A DNA stretch of 64,000 nucleotides. It comes from Synchiropus splendidus (taxonomy: Eukaryota > Chordata > Actinopteri > Syngnathiformes > Callionymidae). Positions 29,001 through 40,789 of the stretch are shown here, in pieces. Numbering within the stretch: the first letter of the stretch is position 1; every line of letters starts with the position of its first letter. Below the pieces are notes generated by a model. The model did not search any database and was not told where the DNA came from. It saw only the letters and a list, made by a program, of their open reading frames with translations. The stretch is taken from the NCBI RefSeq assembly GCF_027744825.2, contig NC_071348.1, forward strand, positions 19,005,563-19,069,562, given 5' to 3'. Position numbers and translations under genes: made by a program.

Positions 29001-30700
29001 GTGTAATATCCCTGGAATATGTTTGTGTCCAGCTGTCCCTGGAGCCTGCCTGCCTCCCAAACAGTCCTGTAACACGGGGCAGAAACTACTCTATTAAGAA
29101 CTCTGATCCTGGGGCATGACTACTTCAAGGCTAGCAGGCAGTCCTCTGTGCAGTTCACTATTCGAAATGCTAAAGCACCCGCAACACTCAAAGCATATAA
29201 TGCCAAATGGATGTGAACTGCCGTCTGTTAGGTAAACATCCGCTTCTAGTCCAATTCAATCCGGACTATTCCCGGCGCAGTTCTGACACTCCACAGAAGG
29301 ACCGCACGTGTTCAGGTACGGAGCTTAATAGGTGGAGGGCTTGGATTTGCAGCGCAGCGTTCCCTCTCAATCAGCCGTAATGCGCGATGCCCTCGCCCCT
29401 GGAACTTGACCTCCCCCATGAGGAGTGACCATCCCACCCGGCGCTGACAGAGCCACCATCGCTCAGTAGAATTGTGTCTATGCTGTCGTCAAACGGCTCA
29501 TAGCGCTTGAGAACATCATCGCGCTCTTTATGAGCTCCATGGAGTCCACCAGAGATTTTGGAGACATAACAGTCCGCCGCCGTGCTGCTCTGCTCGCGGG
29601 GCCTCCTCCACACACAGCCACCGGCTTTGGGGAACAGCCGTATAATAGCCGCGCTGATCATCGCCGCTCCTCTTGGAGAGACCAGTCGGCTGCTCTCACC
29701 TCTGCTCCCTCCAAAAGCATAGGAAGAACTTTGTATCTAAAAGTATGCATCTAAACCAAAGTCGAACTTGGAAAAAAAGATGCATTACTTTGGTATCGGG
29801 TCTGTTTCTTCTCTGCCCAAAATAAAGGTTTCTCACTCGCCAAATTCTCTTCCGGCTCCAGTCAGTCCGAACTCCGGCTTCAAAAATTAGTTTTTGTTTG
29901 ACATCGTCTCAGGAGACCGAGCAGTATAGTAACAGGCTCTCTGCCTCCTTATACCTGACGCCAGAACTGTCCCTGGGGAAGTTTCTGGAGCCAAGACGTT
30001 ATGTTTTTCCTCAGATTCGCCACAATATGAAGCACAGACATCAAATAACTCTTTCCCGTCTCTCAAAAGATCCTGGTACCAGCCAAAAGTCAGGGGAGTT
30101 TCAATTCTGCCATTAACTCTTCTTATTCCTCAGACTCGCCAGTTTTTAGCAGGGGTCGCCACAGGGCCGCGAAAGTCACCACTTCAGAGGAACACTGAGT
30201 AGGCGCAGCGTGCCAGACATGCTCGGTTCTCAGCTCCCTCGTGCAACGTCTGATAGGATGTGTGTCTGTGATTCTGTTCTCTGCAGCCCTGCAAACCTCT
30301 CAGAGGCAGGTAGGACATCGTCATCTACAGAGTCATCTCTTTCTGAGGATGATTGGGCCAGTCCCTCGGGTGTACATCTTAGGAGAATTGCAGTGTCAGA
30401 TCAAGGTACACTGCAAGTTTGGGCAACTGAATTCCTCTGACGGCTCAGCTGACAAAAGCGAGTCTGTTTTTGAAGAACCAGCGGGACTTGAAGTCCCCAG
30501 AGGAGAGGGCGCTGTGCACCGACGACCCTTTCGTCCTAGACCCGCCCCGGAGGCCGGGTCTGTTCTTGTGCTCTGGGCACGTGTCTTGACAGAATATCTT
30601 CCGAACTGAAAGCGCCTGTCTCCTCACCTGCCCATATGGATCGAGAAAATACACGGTCATTGACACGTCCTTCAGTTTCACAGTCAACCCCCAGGTTCTG
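29000..30700 (+). repeat. Mosaic modules B, C and D (tyrosine-recombinase N-terminal piece plus noncoding modules)
   Basis: 29100-29230 matches the DIRS recombinase N-terminal segment found at 38941-39070 (minus), 43430-43560 (minus) and 60900-61050 (plus). 29230-29760 recurs at 32690-33260, 61080-61520 and 63440-64000 (plus) and at 40970-41500 and 42960-43400 (minus). 29770-30700 recurs at 61560-62460 (plus) and 42220-42920 (minus). No intact gene. Confidence 0.65.
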
Positions 30701-30719
30701 CGTCACCACATGGACCTGA

Positions 30720-31260
30720 ATGAACTCAGAGAACCAGCTGTCATGTCTGATGGAGGAGGACCGCGCTCTCCTGACAATGGGAATAATCGAGTTAGTTCCT
30801 AAGCGATCCTCCTACACTGGGTTTTACTCCGGGTACTTTCTGGAACCCAAGAAGACAGGAGAGTGGACACCTGTTCTGGATCTCAGTCTCCTCAACCAAT
30901 TCATGACCAGACAGCGGTTCCGGACTACCAGGAGACTCCTGGAGTGTGTCAGAGTGTGAGAGTGGATGACCTCCATAGATCTTGCAGAGGCCTACTTCCA
31001 CAACACGGTCTCTAGTGTCGAGTGCCTCGTTTTTTTGCCAAGTGCGTGGAGGAGTGGCTCAAACCACTAAGGAGACAGGGTCTGCGGATTCTGACGTACT
31101 TGGACTCCTTTTTGATTCTAGCCAGAGTCCAAACAGGAGTCATGAGCGCACACCAGCTTAGCAGAAGGGGTCTGTCTCGTAGCTGCAGAACAAATTCAAT
31201 GTCTCCGAAGTGGTTTCAGAGAGTTATCAACATTTTTATGTTTGTTGGTCTGAAAGGTAC
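30720..31260 (+). pseudogene. DIRS-like reverse transcriptase fragment
   Basis: 30720-30959 encodes the fingers region (GFYSGYFLEPKKTG, then PVLDLSLLNQF). At 30962-31000 a WMTSIDLAEAYFH-like motif follows in another frame. 31080-31130 encodes RILTYLDSFLILA, the palm active-site region with the second Asp of YLDD replaced by Ser. Most of the palm between them is deleted. It then runs into satellite DNA. A sister fragment is at 62464-63000. Confidence 0.7.
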
Positions 31261-32340
31261 AGGTCCCACGGGCTGAAAACGCGTTTTATGCACTGTTTAC
31301 TCTCTGCTCAGGGCTGTCTCAGAACATTAAAATTTCACCTGGCACTATAGCTAGAGTGGTCATACTAGCAGGTGCTGAACTAATTCAACATTTCTGAAGT
31401 GGTTGCAGAGTGATGACATTTTTATGTTTGTCGATTCTGAAAACCATCCTCACTCAGGTGAAAACCCGTTTTCTGCACTGTTCATTCACTGCTCAGAATA
31501 GTGCCAGAACATGAAAATATCAGCTGCGACTGTTGGAAAAAGGCTCTTTCGAGTATATTCGGCACTGAATCCACGTTTCTGGACTATTTTCATGGTGTAA
31601 TCAACAATATTTTTTTTTCCTCGTCAGAAACCAAGCCTCTCTCGGGCTGAAAACGCGTTTTCTGCACAGTTCAGTCACTGCTCAGCGATGCCTCAGAACA
31701 TGAAAATTTCACCTGACTGTATAGCAGAAGCGTTATTTCTTGTAGCAGCAGAACTAATTAAACCTCTCTGTGTGGTTTCAGAAAGTAATCAACATTTTAA
31801 TCCTTGTTGGTCTGAAAACCACCTTTTCGTGGGCTGAATACGTGTTTTCTGCTCTGCTTAGGTGGGACTCAGAAGATGAAAATATCACCTGCAACTACAG
31901 GCAAAACGTTTTTTCTCCTGCAACTATAGGGAAAACACTCTCTCTAGCATATTCAACACTAAACCTACATTTCTGAACTGTTTTTAGAGGGTTATCAACT
32001 ATTGTATTTTTGACAGTCCAAAACCCAGCTTCTCTCAGGCTAAAAATGCATATTCTGTACTGGTCACTCACTGATCAGAAAAGCCTCAGAACATGAAAAC
32101 ATCACCTGCAACTATAGCAGAAGGCGTCTTTGTCGTAGCTGAGGACGAATTCAACCTGTCTGAAGTAGTTTCACAGAGTTATCAACATTTTTATGTTTGT
32201 CGGACAAAAAAACACAATCCCTCGGGCTGAAAACGCGTTTTCTGCACTGTTCACTCACTGCTCAGCGATGCCTCAGAACATGAACGTTTCACCTGCAACT
32301 ATAGGAAAAAAAAACTTTCTCGTATATTCAACACTAAACC
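31260..32340 (+). repeat. ~188-bp satellite array, plus orientation
   Basis: About five to six diverged units. Each contains a form of GAAAACGCGTTTTC, CACTGTTCACTCACTGCTCAG, AACATGAAAATTTCACCTGC and a TTATCAACATTTTTATG phrase. It directly continues from the DIRS reverse transcriptase fragment. Confidence 0.85.
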
Positions 32341-33270
32341 TCTACGAATAGGGCGCTGCGACTGGGCTACAAGCAGCCAAACCGTTTTCATTCCATCCAC
32401 ATTTCCTGCTTCCAAGCCATGGGATGAGTTTGACGAGAGCCAGGCGCTTCTATGAGGTGCGTCTGGAGACTTCCCAGAGTTGGATGAGTTCCGTGTGGTG
32501 GAATCAAGCACGTTCCCGCTTGATCTTCTCCTGCGCCTCATGTCATCCGCCTCCGTCGTATCAAAGTTGAGCTCTCTCTCCACCGGCAGCTCAAGAATCA
32601 TACCACTTCACTAACGGCCAGCTGGCGTTGGATGGCGAGACTACACCAAGGGCAGGACCGCATGTTGTCTGCCCACAACTGGAAGAAATCCGGACTATTC
32701 CCGGCACGGTCCTTACACTCCACTCCCACTAGGACCGCACTTGGTCAGGTACGGAGCTTACTGCCTGGTGGAGGGTTTGGATTGGCGGCTCACCGTTCCC
32801 GCTCACTCAGCCGTCATGCGCCATGCCTGATGCGTTCGCCCCGGGAGCTCGACCTCCCCCCTGAGGGGTGACCATCCCACCCACCGCTGACAGAGTCTCC
32901 ATTGCGCAGTGGAATGGTGTTTACGCCGTCGGCAACCAGCTCACAGCGCTTGAGAACATCATTGCGCTCTTTTTGTGCTCCGTGGACCGGCTCATCCATC
33001 ACAGATCCTTTCTCACTCTACAGAGATTTTGAGTTTCAACAGTCCGTCGGCGTGGTTCTCCGCTCGTGGCGCCTCCTCCTCACACAGCCGCTGCCCCGGG
33101 GGGGGGGAACACCGTCGCTTGTCGAAGGGGCGGGGTTATCCCAGCTGTCCAAATCATAGCCGTGCTGATCATTGCTGCTCATCTTGGAGAGACCAGTCGA
33201 CTGCTCTCACCTCTGCTCCATCTAAAAGCGTAGGAAGAAAACTTCTATCTAAAACTATGCATCTGTAACA
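32340..33270 (+). repeat. Mosaic modules G and C
   Basis: Starts TAGGGCGCTGCGACTGG near 32349 and matches 63110-64000 (plus) and 41490-41830 then 40970-41490 (minus). A basic/Ser-rich minus-strand frame at 32299-32601 is not supported by the sister copies. A run of nine G lies at about 33102-33110. Confidence 0.65.
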
Positions 33271-33612
33271 GGTCTGAATACTGTGACCTTGTCCACAGTT
33301 AAAAAGTGGTGTCTTAATGTGGTCAGTAGAATGCCGTCTGAAACAAAATGCGGACAGTCACACACGGCTTCCACATTTGTCGATGGTGAGAAAAGTAATC
33401 CAAGGGATTATGTTTTTTTATTGTGGTAACCCACACCACAATTAAATGTCTTTCTGAAACATCACTCACAAACATCTCACTTTGTCATACAACAACTGTC
33501 AGACATCATGAACCACATGCATAATTGCTTTTCATCTGAATGTATAATTCTGCCATTAAACCTTTTGGCTAGTGTTGAGAAATAATAAAACCTTACTTTT
33601 TACCAAACACCG

Positions 33613-33807
33613 TTATTCACCACAAGCAAACTGAACTCCACACAACTCAATCACCCGTGCCATGTCAACGTCGGTTGTCAGTATTAGCTTACAAGCGCCA
33701 CATCTACACAGAGCGAACTCAACGTACGAAGGAAAAACAGTATACTTAAAAACTGAATCACCATCCTCACACTCAGACTCAGAATCAGTCAATCCCAAGT
33801 GGAACAA
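33613..33807 (-). other. Small Cys-rich open frame, 64 codons, doubtful
   Basis: The frame has an acidic SESECEDGDS stretch and then CRCGAC with two further Cys (ELCGV, FACGE), which could bind a metal. A TATAA lies directly before the ATG, too close to act as a promoter. No homologue elsewhere in the window and no family can be assigned. It may be a chance frame. Confidence 0.2.
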
Positions 33808-33834
33808 ACATTATAAAAAAATGGATTTGACTAA

Positions 33835-34005
33835 CCTGAAACAGAATGTGGACAGAGTCATACGAGGCTTTTGTCGATGGTGAGAAAAGCAATGAAAAAA
33901 AGTGTCACCTCCTATTTACCCACACATCTTCAATGCCCAACCTCTGTCCTACCCTTCCCTCTACTGACCGAATTATATACCTGCCGGTTAATCAACTCTT
34001 CAAAA
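33835..34005 (+). repeat. Direct repeat, left copy (~171 bp)
   Basis: Matches 34858-35030, starting CCTGAAACAGAATGTGGACA and ending near TGCCGGTTAATCAACTC, at a spacing of about 1,023 bases. The flanked interval may be an insertion or a duplicated boundary. Confidence 0.75.
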
Positions 34006-34857
34006 ACCACCCATGAAACACATCATTTACCGGCTGCTGCATATTGGCCCTTTTAAGCGTCTCTAATCTGATGACTTGGGAGGCAGCATGGAGATAAACT
34101 GCGTTTTTGGGCCCCCGGTGATGAGGCCCCTGACGCAGCCGACCAAGCTTGCATCACAGTGACGTTTGCATATTGGCAATGGAAAACATGAAGCAGTAGT
34201 TTGTGGGAGCAGTTTTCATCCGCACTTTTTTCCCTCCGGCGTTTCTACATGTTGATGGATGGAGCTTCATTTGTGTTGGGCGTGGGGTCTGCTGACAGGA
34301 AATCCACAGTCCTATAGGCAGGAAATGCTGCTGTAGACCGAGTGAGAAGTAAACAAGACGTGCTAATGACCCTGCTGCTGCAGATCACATCTGCTTAACA
34401 AGCTGTCGTTCTGAATCATGTCAATGACGTTTGCACTTCACATTTCCATCTGTTTTTATCAAACAATTCAAATAAAAGTAGAACATGACATGTATTTCGC
34501 TCTGATTTTACATTTAAATGATAAAGTTTTTGTACAATGTAAACACTTGATTCTTATGATTGTAAATTACTCTTTTAAACATTTTGCAAAATAATCATTT
34601 TACTGCCTTACATCCAGTAAAATCATATTTATCTTGTTTGAAACTCAGTGTCACAGATGTGATGAGTATTTATATAGATGATACATTCGATTTTCTCGTT
34701 TGAACGGTTGAACCAGGACCTCAGTGCAATGTAATTATTCGCTTTCATGGAACAAAACACGGTCCTTGCACTCTCCTGAAGCCACTTTGGTCGACAAAAC
34801 TACTGTACAATGCAATCACAAAAAACTATATTCTGATATGACAACCATATAATCAAC

Positions 34858-35030
34858 TAACCTGAAACAAAATGTGGACAGATTCACGTGAGGCTTCCAC
34901 ATTTTTCGATGGTGAGAAAAGTAATGAAAAAATGTCACTTCCTATTTACCCACGCATCTTCAATGCCCAACCTCTGTCCTATCCTGCCCTCTACTGACCT
35001 AATCATATACCTGCCGGTTAATCAACTCCA
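34858..35030 (+). repeat. Direct repeat, right copy (~173 bp)
   Basis: Second copy of the repeat at 33835-34005, with scattered substitutions and small indels. Confidence 0.75.
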
Positions 35031-35089
35031 TGCTGAACAATTAAATGACATCTAACACACACTCTGTGACCACACATAAGTGGGCGTCA

Positions 35090-38000
35090 CACTGGAAAGG
35101 CTGTTTTTCCTATAGTTGTATGTGATATTTTCATGTTCAGAAGCTTTTCCATTCAGTCAGTGAACAGTGCAGAAAACGCCTTTTCAGCCCGTCAAAAGCT
35201 GGTATTCAGACCAGAAAAAAAAAGTTAACCACCTGAAATACCGTTCAGAAATGTAGGTTTAATGTTGAATATATGAGAAAGAGTGTTTATCCTATCGTTG
35301 CAGGTGAAATTTTCATGTTGTGAGTAATGCCTGAGCAGTGAGTGAACAGAGCAGAAAACGCGTATTCAGCTCAAGAAAAGGTGGTTTTCAGACCGACAAA
35401 AATAAAAATCTTGATAACTCTCTGAAACCACCTTAGACAGGTTGAATTAGTTCTGCACCCTCTAAAAACACCTTTTCTGCTGATATTGGCAGGTAAAATT
35501 GTCATGTTCTGTGGCCTTCGCTGAGCAGTGAGTGAACACTGCAGAAAACGCGTTTTCAGCCCGAGGGACTGTGGTTTTGAGACAGATAGACATGAAAATG
35601 TTGTTACCTCTCTGAAACCACTTCAAACAAGTTGAATTAGTTCAGCACTTACTAAAAACACTCCTGCTACTATATTGGCAGGTGAAATGTTCATGTTCTG
35701 AGGCATCCCTGAGCAGTGAGTGAACAGGGCATAAAACACGTTTTCAGGCTGAGAGACGCTCGGTTTTTGACCAGGAAAAAAGAAGTTGATAACCCCCTGA
35801 TAAACAGTTCAGAAAGGTACATTTAGTGCTGAATATACGAGAAAGAGTGTTTTTCCTATTGTTGCAGTTGAAATTTTCATGTTCTCAGTCACGCCAAAGC
35901 ACTGTGTGACCAGCAGTGAACGCATAAAATAAAATATAAAATTGTCGCTTTGAAAACAGTTCAGAAAGTTTTATTTAGTGCTGAATATACTAGAAATAGT
36001 CTTTTTGCTATATTTACACTTGATATTTTCATTGTTCTGAGGCTGTTCTGATCAGTCAGTGAACAGTGCAGAAAACGCGTTTTCTACCGAAGGACTGTGG
36101 TTTTCAGACCAACAAACATTAAAATGTTGATGACACATTGAAACCACTTCAGAGAGGTTGAATTAGTTCTGCAGCTACTAGAAAGACTTTAGCAGATTCT
36201 GCTATAGTATAGGTGAAATTTTCATGTTCTGAGGCATCGCTGAGAAAAAGTCAAAAAAAAAAAAAAATCTGAAATGTATGTTTAGTGTTGAATATACTAG
36301 AAAGAGTGCTTTTCCTATAGTTGCTGGTGAAATTTTCATGTTGTGAGGCATCACTGAGCAGTGAGTGAACAGTGCAGAAAACGCGTTTTCAGCCTGAGTG
36401 ATTGTGGTTTTCATACCAGAAAAAAAATAAAAAATAATAATAATTAATCAAATCGTCGCTAACGCGCTGGAATACAGTTCAGAAAGGTAGATTGAGTGCT
36501 GTATATACTAGAGAGTGTTTTCCTATAATTGTAGATGATAATTTAATGTTCAGAGGGTATTCTGTCCATAATAAAACGCGTATTCAGCCCGAGGCACTGT
36601 GGTTTTCAGACCAACATAAAAATGTTAACTCTCTGAAGCCACTTCAGAGACGTTGAATTATTTCTGCACCTACGAGAAAGACCTTTTCTGCTATTGTGGC
36701 AGGTGAAATTTTCATCTTCTGTGGAATCTCTGAGCAGTGAGTGAGCAGTGTATAAAAAGTGTGTTTGGCCTAAGACAAAGTGGGTTTTGGACAGACGAAA
36801 AAAAATTTGTTGATAACCCTGCAAAAACAGTTCAGAAATGTAGGTTTGGTCTTGAATATATTAGAAAGACTATTTTTCCTATAGTTGCAGGTAATATTTT
36901 CAGGATCCGAAACTATTCTGATCAGTGAGTGAACAGTGCAGAAAACTAGTTTTCAGCCGAAGAGAAACTCGGTTTCTAAACAGGAAAAAAAGAAGCAGCT
37001 GATAACCTCCTGAAATACATTTCCTAAAGGTAGGCCTAATGTTTATTATACTACAAAGAGTGTTCTTCCTTTACTTGCAGGAGAAATTTTCATGTTCTAA
37101 GGCATCGATGAGCAGTGAGTGAACAGTGCAGAAATCGCGTTTTCAGCGCGAGTGACAGTGGTTTTCAGAATCGACAAACATAAAAATGTTGTTATCACTC
37201 TGAAATCACGTCAGACATGTTGAATTAGTTCTGCAGCTGCTAGAAAGACCGCTTCTGCTGTAAATTCAGGAGAAACTTTTATGTTCTGAGGCATCACTAA
37301 GCAGTGAGTGAACAGTGCAGAAAACACGTTTTCAGCCCGAGATAAGCTGAGTTTCTGTCCAGGAAAAAAAAAAAAAAAGTTGATAACCCCCTGAAATACA
37401 GTTCACGAATGTAGGTTTAGTGTTTATTATCCTAGAAAGAGTGTTTCTCCTATAGTTGCACGAGAAATTTTCTTGTTCTCAGGAATCGCTGAGCAGTGAG
37501 TAAACTGCATAAAACGCGTTTTCAGCCAAAGCAAAGATAGTTTACAGACCGACACAAATAAAAATGTTGATAACTCTCTTAAATCACTTTAGACAAGTTG
37601 AGTTAGTTCTGCACCTTGTAGAAATACCTTTTCCGCTATAGTGGCAGGTGAAAACTTCATCTTCTGGGGCATCGCTGAGCAGTGAGTGATCTGTCCGTAA
37701 AACTTGTTTTCGTCCAAAGAGAAAGTGGGTTTTGGACTGACAAAAATAAAATTGTTGATAACCCTCTAAAAACGGTTCAGACAGCTTAGATTTGTTCTGC
37801 AACTACTAGAAAGACCCTTTCTGCTTAAGTGGGAGGTGAAAATTTCATGTTCTGAAGCTTCCCTGAGAAGTTATGGCACAATGCAGAAAACACTTTTTCA
37901 GCCTGAGATAAGGTGGGTTTTGGAACGGCAAACATTAAAATGTTGATAACCTTTGAAAAACAAGTCAGACAGCTTAGATTTGTGCTTTGACTACTAGAAA

Positions 38001-38460
38001 GATCCTTTATGCTATAGTGAGAGGTAAAAATTTCATGTTCTGAAGCTTCGCGGAGAAGTTGTGGCCAAATGCAGAAAACGCGTTTTCAGCCTGAGATAAG
38101 GTGGGTTTCGAAACGCCAAACATAAAAATGTTGTTAACTTTAAAACACTTCAGACAGCTTAGATTTGATGTGCAACTATTAGTAAGACCCTTTCTGCTAT
38201 AGTGGGAGGTGAAAATTTCATTTTTTTGAAGTTTCCCTGAGAAGTTGTGGCAGCGTGCAGAAAACGCATTTTTATGGGTTTCGGAACCAAACCATGAAAA
38301 TGTTAACAACTCTGAAAAAAGTTCAGAAATATAGATTTAGTCCTGAATTCATTAGAATGAGTCTTTCTGCTATGGTTTGACATTTTCAAGTTCTGAGACT
38401 TTTCTGGTCACTGAGTGAACAGTGTAGAAAACGTTTGATAAGAGTGAGAGAAATTGGATT
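35090..38460 (-). repeat. ~188-bp satellite array, minus orientation, about 18 units
   Basis: Unit marks (CAGTGAGTGAACAGTGCAG) recur near 35158, 35337, 35527, 35717, 36358, 36735, 36925, 37111, 37304, 37495 and 37681, spacing about 180-193. Two unit types mix: one with CAGTTCAGAAATGTAGGTTT and one with CACTTCAGACAGGTTGAATT. Most units keep a form of the palindrome GAAAACGCGTTTTC. The array is inverted relative to 31260-32340. Confidence 0.9.
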
Positions 38461-38499
38461 TCCGACAGAAAACATTATGTTGACGGATGATATGATGGT

Positions 38500-40600
38500 G
38501 ATGGATATACCGCCACCGGTCCCCTACCTATGACCTATCGTGAGAGATTTCAATCGTTCCTTATTTCCATCAATCTTTGACCATAATCCGACTGTAGCAG
38601 AAATGGGAGGAAAGTTGAGATCAGGAGTCAAAGCCATCGCTTCGCCTGCTGGTCTCTCCCACGGACCAAGAACTTGACCGTGTAGAAGAGGAGACCACAT
38701 GGCGAAGGATGCACCACCTCCAGGAACCTCGCGGGACCCAGCTGGCACATAGTTCTCCAAACTCTCCTGATGGAGGCCAGGACCAGGAGGACAGCTGCTC
38801 TCTAAGCCACCAGCTCCAAAGGAGCCTGACCAAGTGGCTCGAAGGGAGCTTCACAGAGAGACTTTAATACCAATTGTAGATCCCCATAGGGGCAGATGCG
38901 TCTGGAGGTCTGAGTCTTCGAAATCCCTGCATGAACTGGACTAGCAGTGGATGTTTACCCAACGGACAGCAGTCCACACCCATTTAGCATTATATGCTTT
39001 GAGTGTTACCGGTGATTTTGCATTTCGAATAGTTAACTCTACCTCGGTGGGCAGAGGACCACCTGCTAGCCTTGAAGTAGCCATGCATTGAGGGGATGCC
39101 CCAGGATAGGCGGTCCCCTGATAATTTCTGCCCCCTGCTGCAGGACTTTTTGCAGGACTTGAACAGGTTGCAGCACACCCTTGTGTGAGTGTATGTGTGA
39201 GCACAGGTGGCAGAGTTGCTCAGTCCAGAACACCTCCCGGGACTCTGGAACACCTATGAGGTCATCTTGATCACAAAGCTTAACCCCCAGCCTTGCAATG
39301 TGGCCTGACCTGAGAACCACGGGCAATTACCATGGCCGCCCATACCGGACGTCTGACTTGCACCGCTGCCTCCTTTGCAAGACGGTCGTCAAGGAGATGC
39401 ACGTTTTACAGCACTAAAACACCTGCAATGTCACCGGCGATGTTGCTTTGGTATGACGGAAGGTGGTATGCCCAGTGTCCTGTCGCTATCTCGGATGGCC
39501 AGGGCCTCATACGGGACCGGCCGATGAGACTTCCTATGCCACCGCCACGCCCGGGGTCTATCCAGCCTGAATGAATTAATGAATGGGTTGCGAAGATGTA
39601 GCATTAACAACCCCTCATACGTAGAGTGTAATTTTACACTCGGGGTGGCAGGCCTCGCCTTTGCCACCGTAAGCTGATATAGAAGGTGGCGTTAACAACC
39701 CCTCATATATGGTGTGTACCCTACACTGTGGATCAGCAGGAACTGCGTTGTCCACTTTTAACCACTATATGACTGAAATAGAAAGTGGCATTAACAATCC
39801 TCCACACCTATAGAGAAAACATTTACTGAGCAGCTACAGCCAGGGTTCTAGTCTGAGCTGAGCAAGGAAGAGGGAGTTTATTCGCAAATGAATAGACAGT
39901 TATGTAGGAATACGGTGGATCTTGGGACGCTGCACACTCCACTGCACTGAAATGAAGCTGATACCAGTGTCCCAAAGCTAGTGCTGTGAATGAGGGCCTA
40001 CTGGTCGCAGGGTTCGGCTGCTCCTGAAGACAGATTGACATGAGGGAAGGAGGATGCAGACACATTAGACACATAGTGGTCAGCAAAAGTAGACATTGAT
40101 GATCAAGAAGCTGCCTGGCAGTTTTCTTTAAGAGATACTCTCTTGAAAGCAGCAACAGCTGTTTCCAGGGATTCCTGTTTTCTCATAGGCTTTCATGATG
40201 GAAATTCTAAGCCAATTTTACAACCTGTGAGGGGACAGTGCCTGCCGCTTCTTTCCACCAGGGAGAGCCATCCACAGAGTGTCCGACTTTCTGAAGGGTG
40301 GGACTCGATCCAATTAAGCTTTTAGCTTTCTAACCGGACACATTTTGTGTAAACTGTCATGCTCCTCGTCTGAATGTGGAGGAGGTCAGAAAGCCTTTAC
40401 TGATAAGGTGCTGACCTGTGTAGAAGAAGAGAGACATTTAGGTGCGAAGTCAGTCATAGAACCAGCGTTCTATGAGTTCACCCAGGTCCACGTGGTGTCG
40501 CAGAATCTCGGGGTTGACTGTGAAACTGAAGGACGTGTCAATGACGGAGTATCTTCTTGATCTATATGGGCAGGTGAGGAGACAGGCACTTTCAATTCGG
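38500..40600 (-). pseudogene. DIRS-like tyrosine recombinase region, copy a (decayed)
   Basis: Matches 48930-50400 (minus) and 58330-59740 (plus). 40155-39823 encodes the recombinase C-terminal stretch (TARQLLDHQ and following) and 39204-38941 the N-terminal ATLKAYNAKW-like segment, in shifted frames. Order of pieces is rearranged relative to an intact DIRS gene. Between them, 39560-39800 has short A/T-rich repeats (AACAACCCCTCATA phrases). Confidence 0.6.
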
Positions 40601-40789
40601 AAGATACTCTGTCAAGACAGGCGACCTGAGCACAGGAGAGCACCAGGCCTCCGGAGCGGATCTAGGATAGAAGGGTCATCGTTCTCAGCGCCCACTCCTC
40701 AGGGCACTTCAACTCCGGTGGTTCTTCAAAAACAGACTTGCTTTTGTCAGTTGAGCTGTGAGTGGAAGCAGGGCCCCCAAACTTGCAGT

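Larger units (their letters stand above)
33280..35040. other. Low-copy island between inverted satellite arrays
   Basis: The only stretch in the right half that does not match the mosaic modules. It contains a pair of direct repeats (33835-34005 and 34858-35030) and a weak third copy near 33340-33420. No gene with a clear family match. 34060-34400 may be ordinary host sequence. Confidence 0.55.

Noticed and set aside
35090..38460. CRISPR-like array
   Set aside because: Regular spacing is that of a diverged eukaryotic satellite; there are no short identical repeats with unique spacers and no cas genes, and the context is vertebrate.
39332..39574. Host gene exon in the 39.3-39.6 kb region
   Set aside because: The sequence recurs at 49.2-49.4 kb and 59.4-59.6 kb as part of the DIRS mosaic, and the frames are not conserved between copies.
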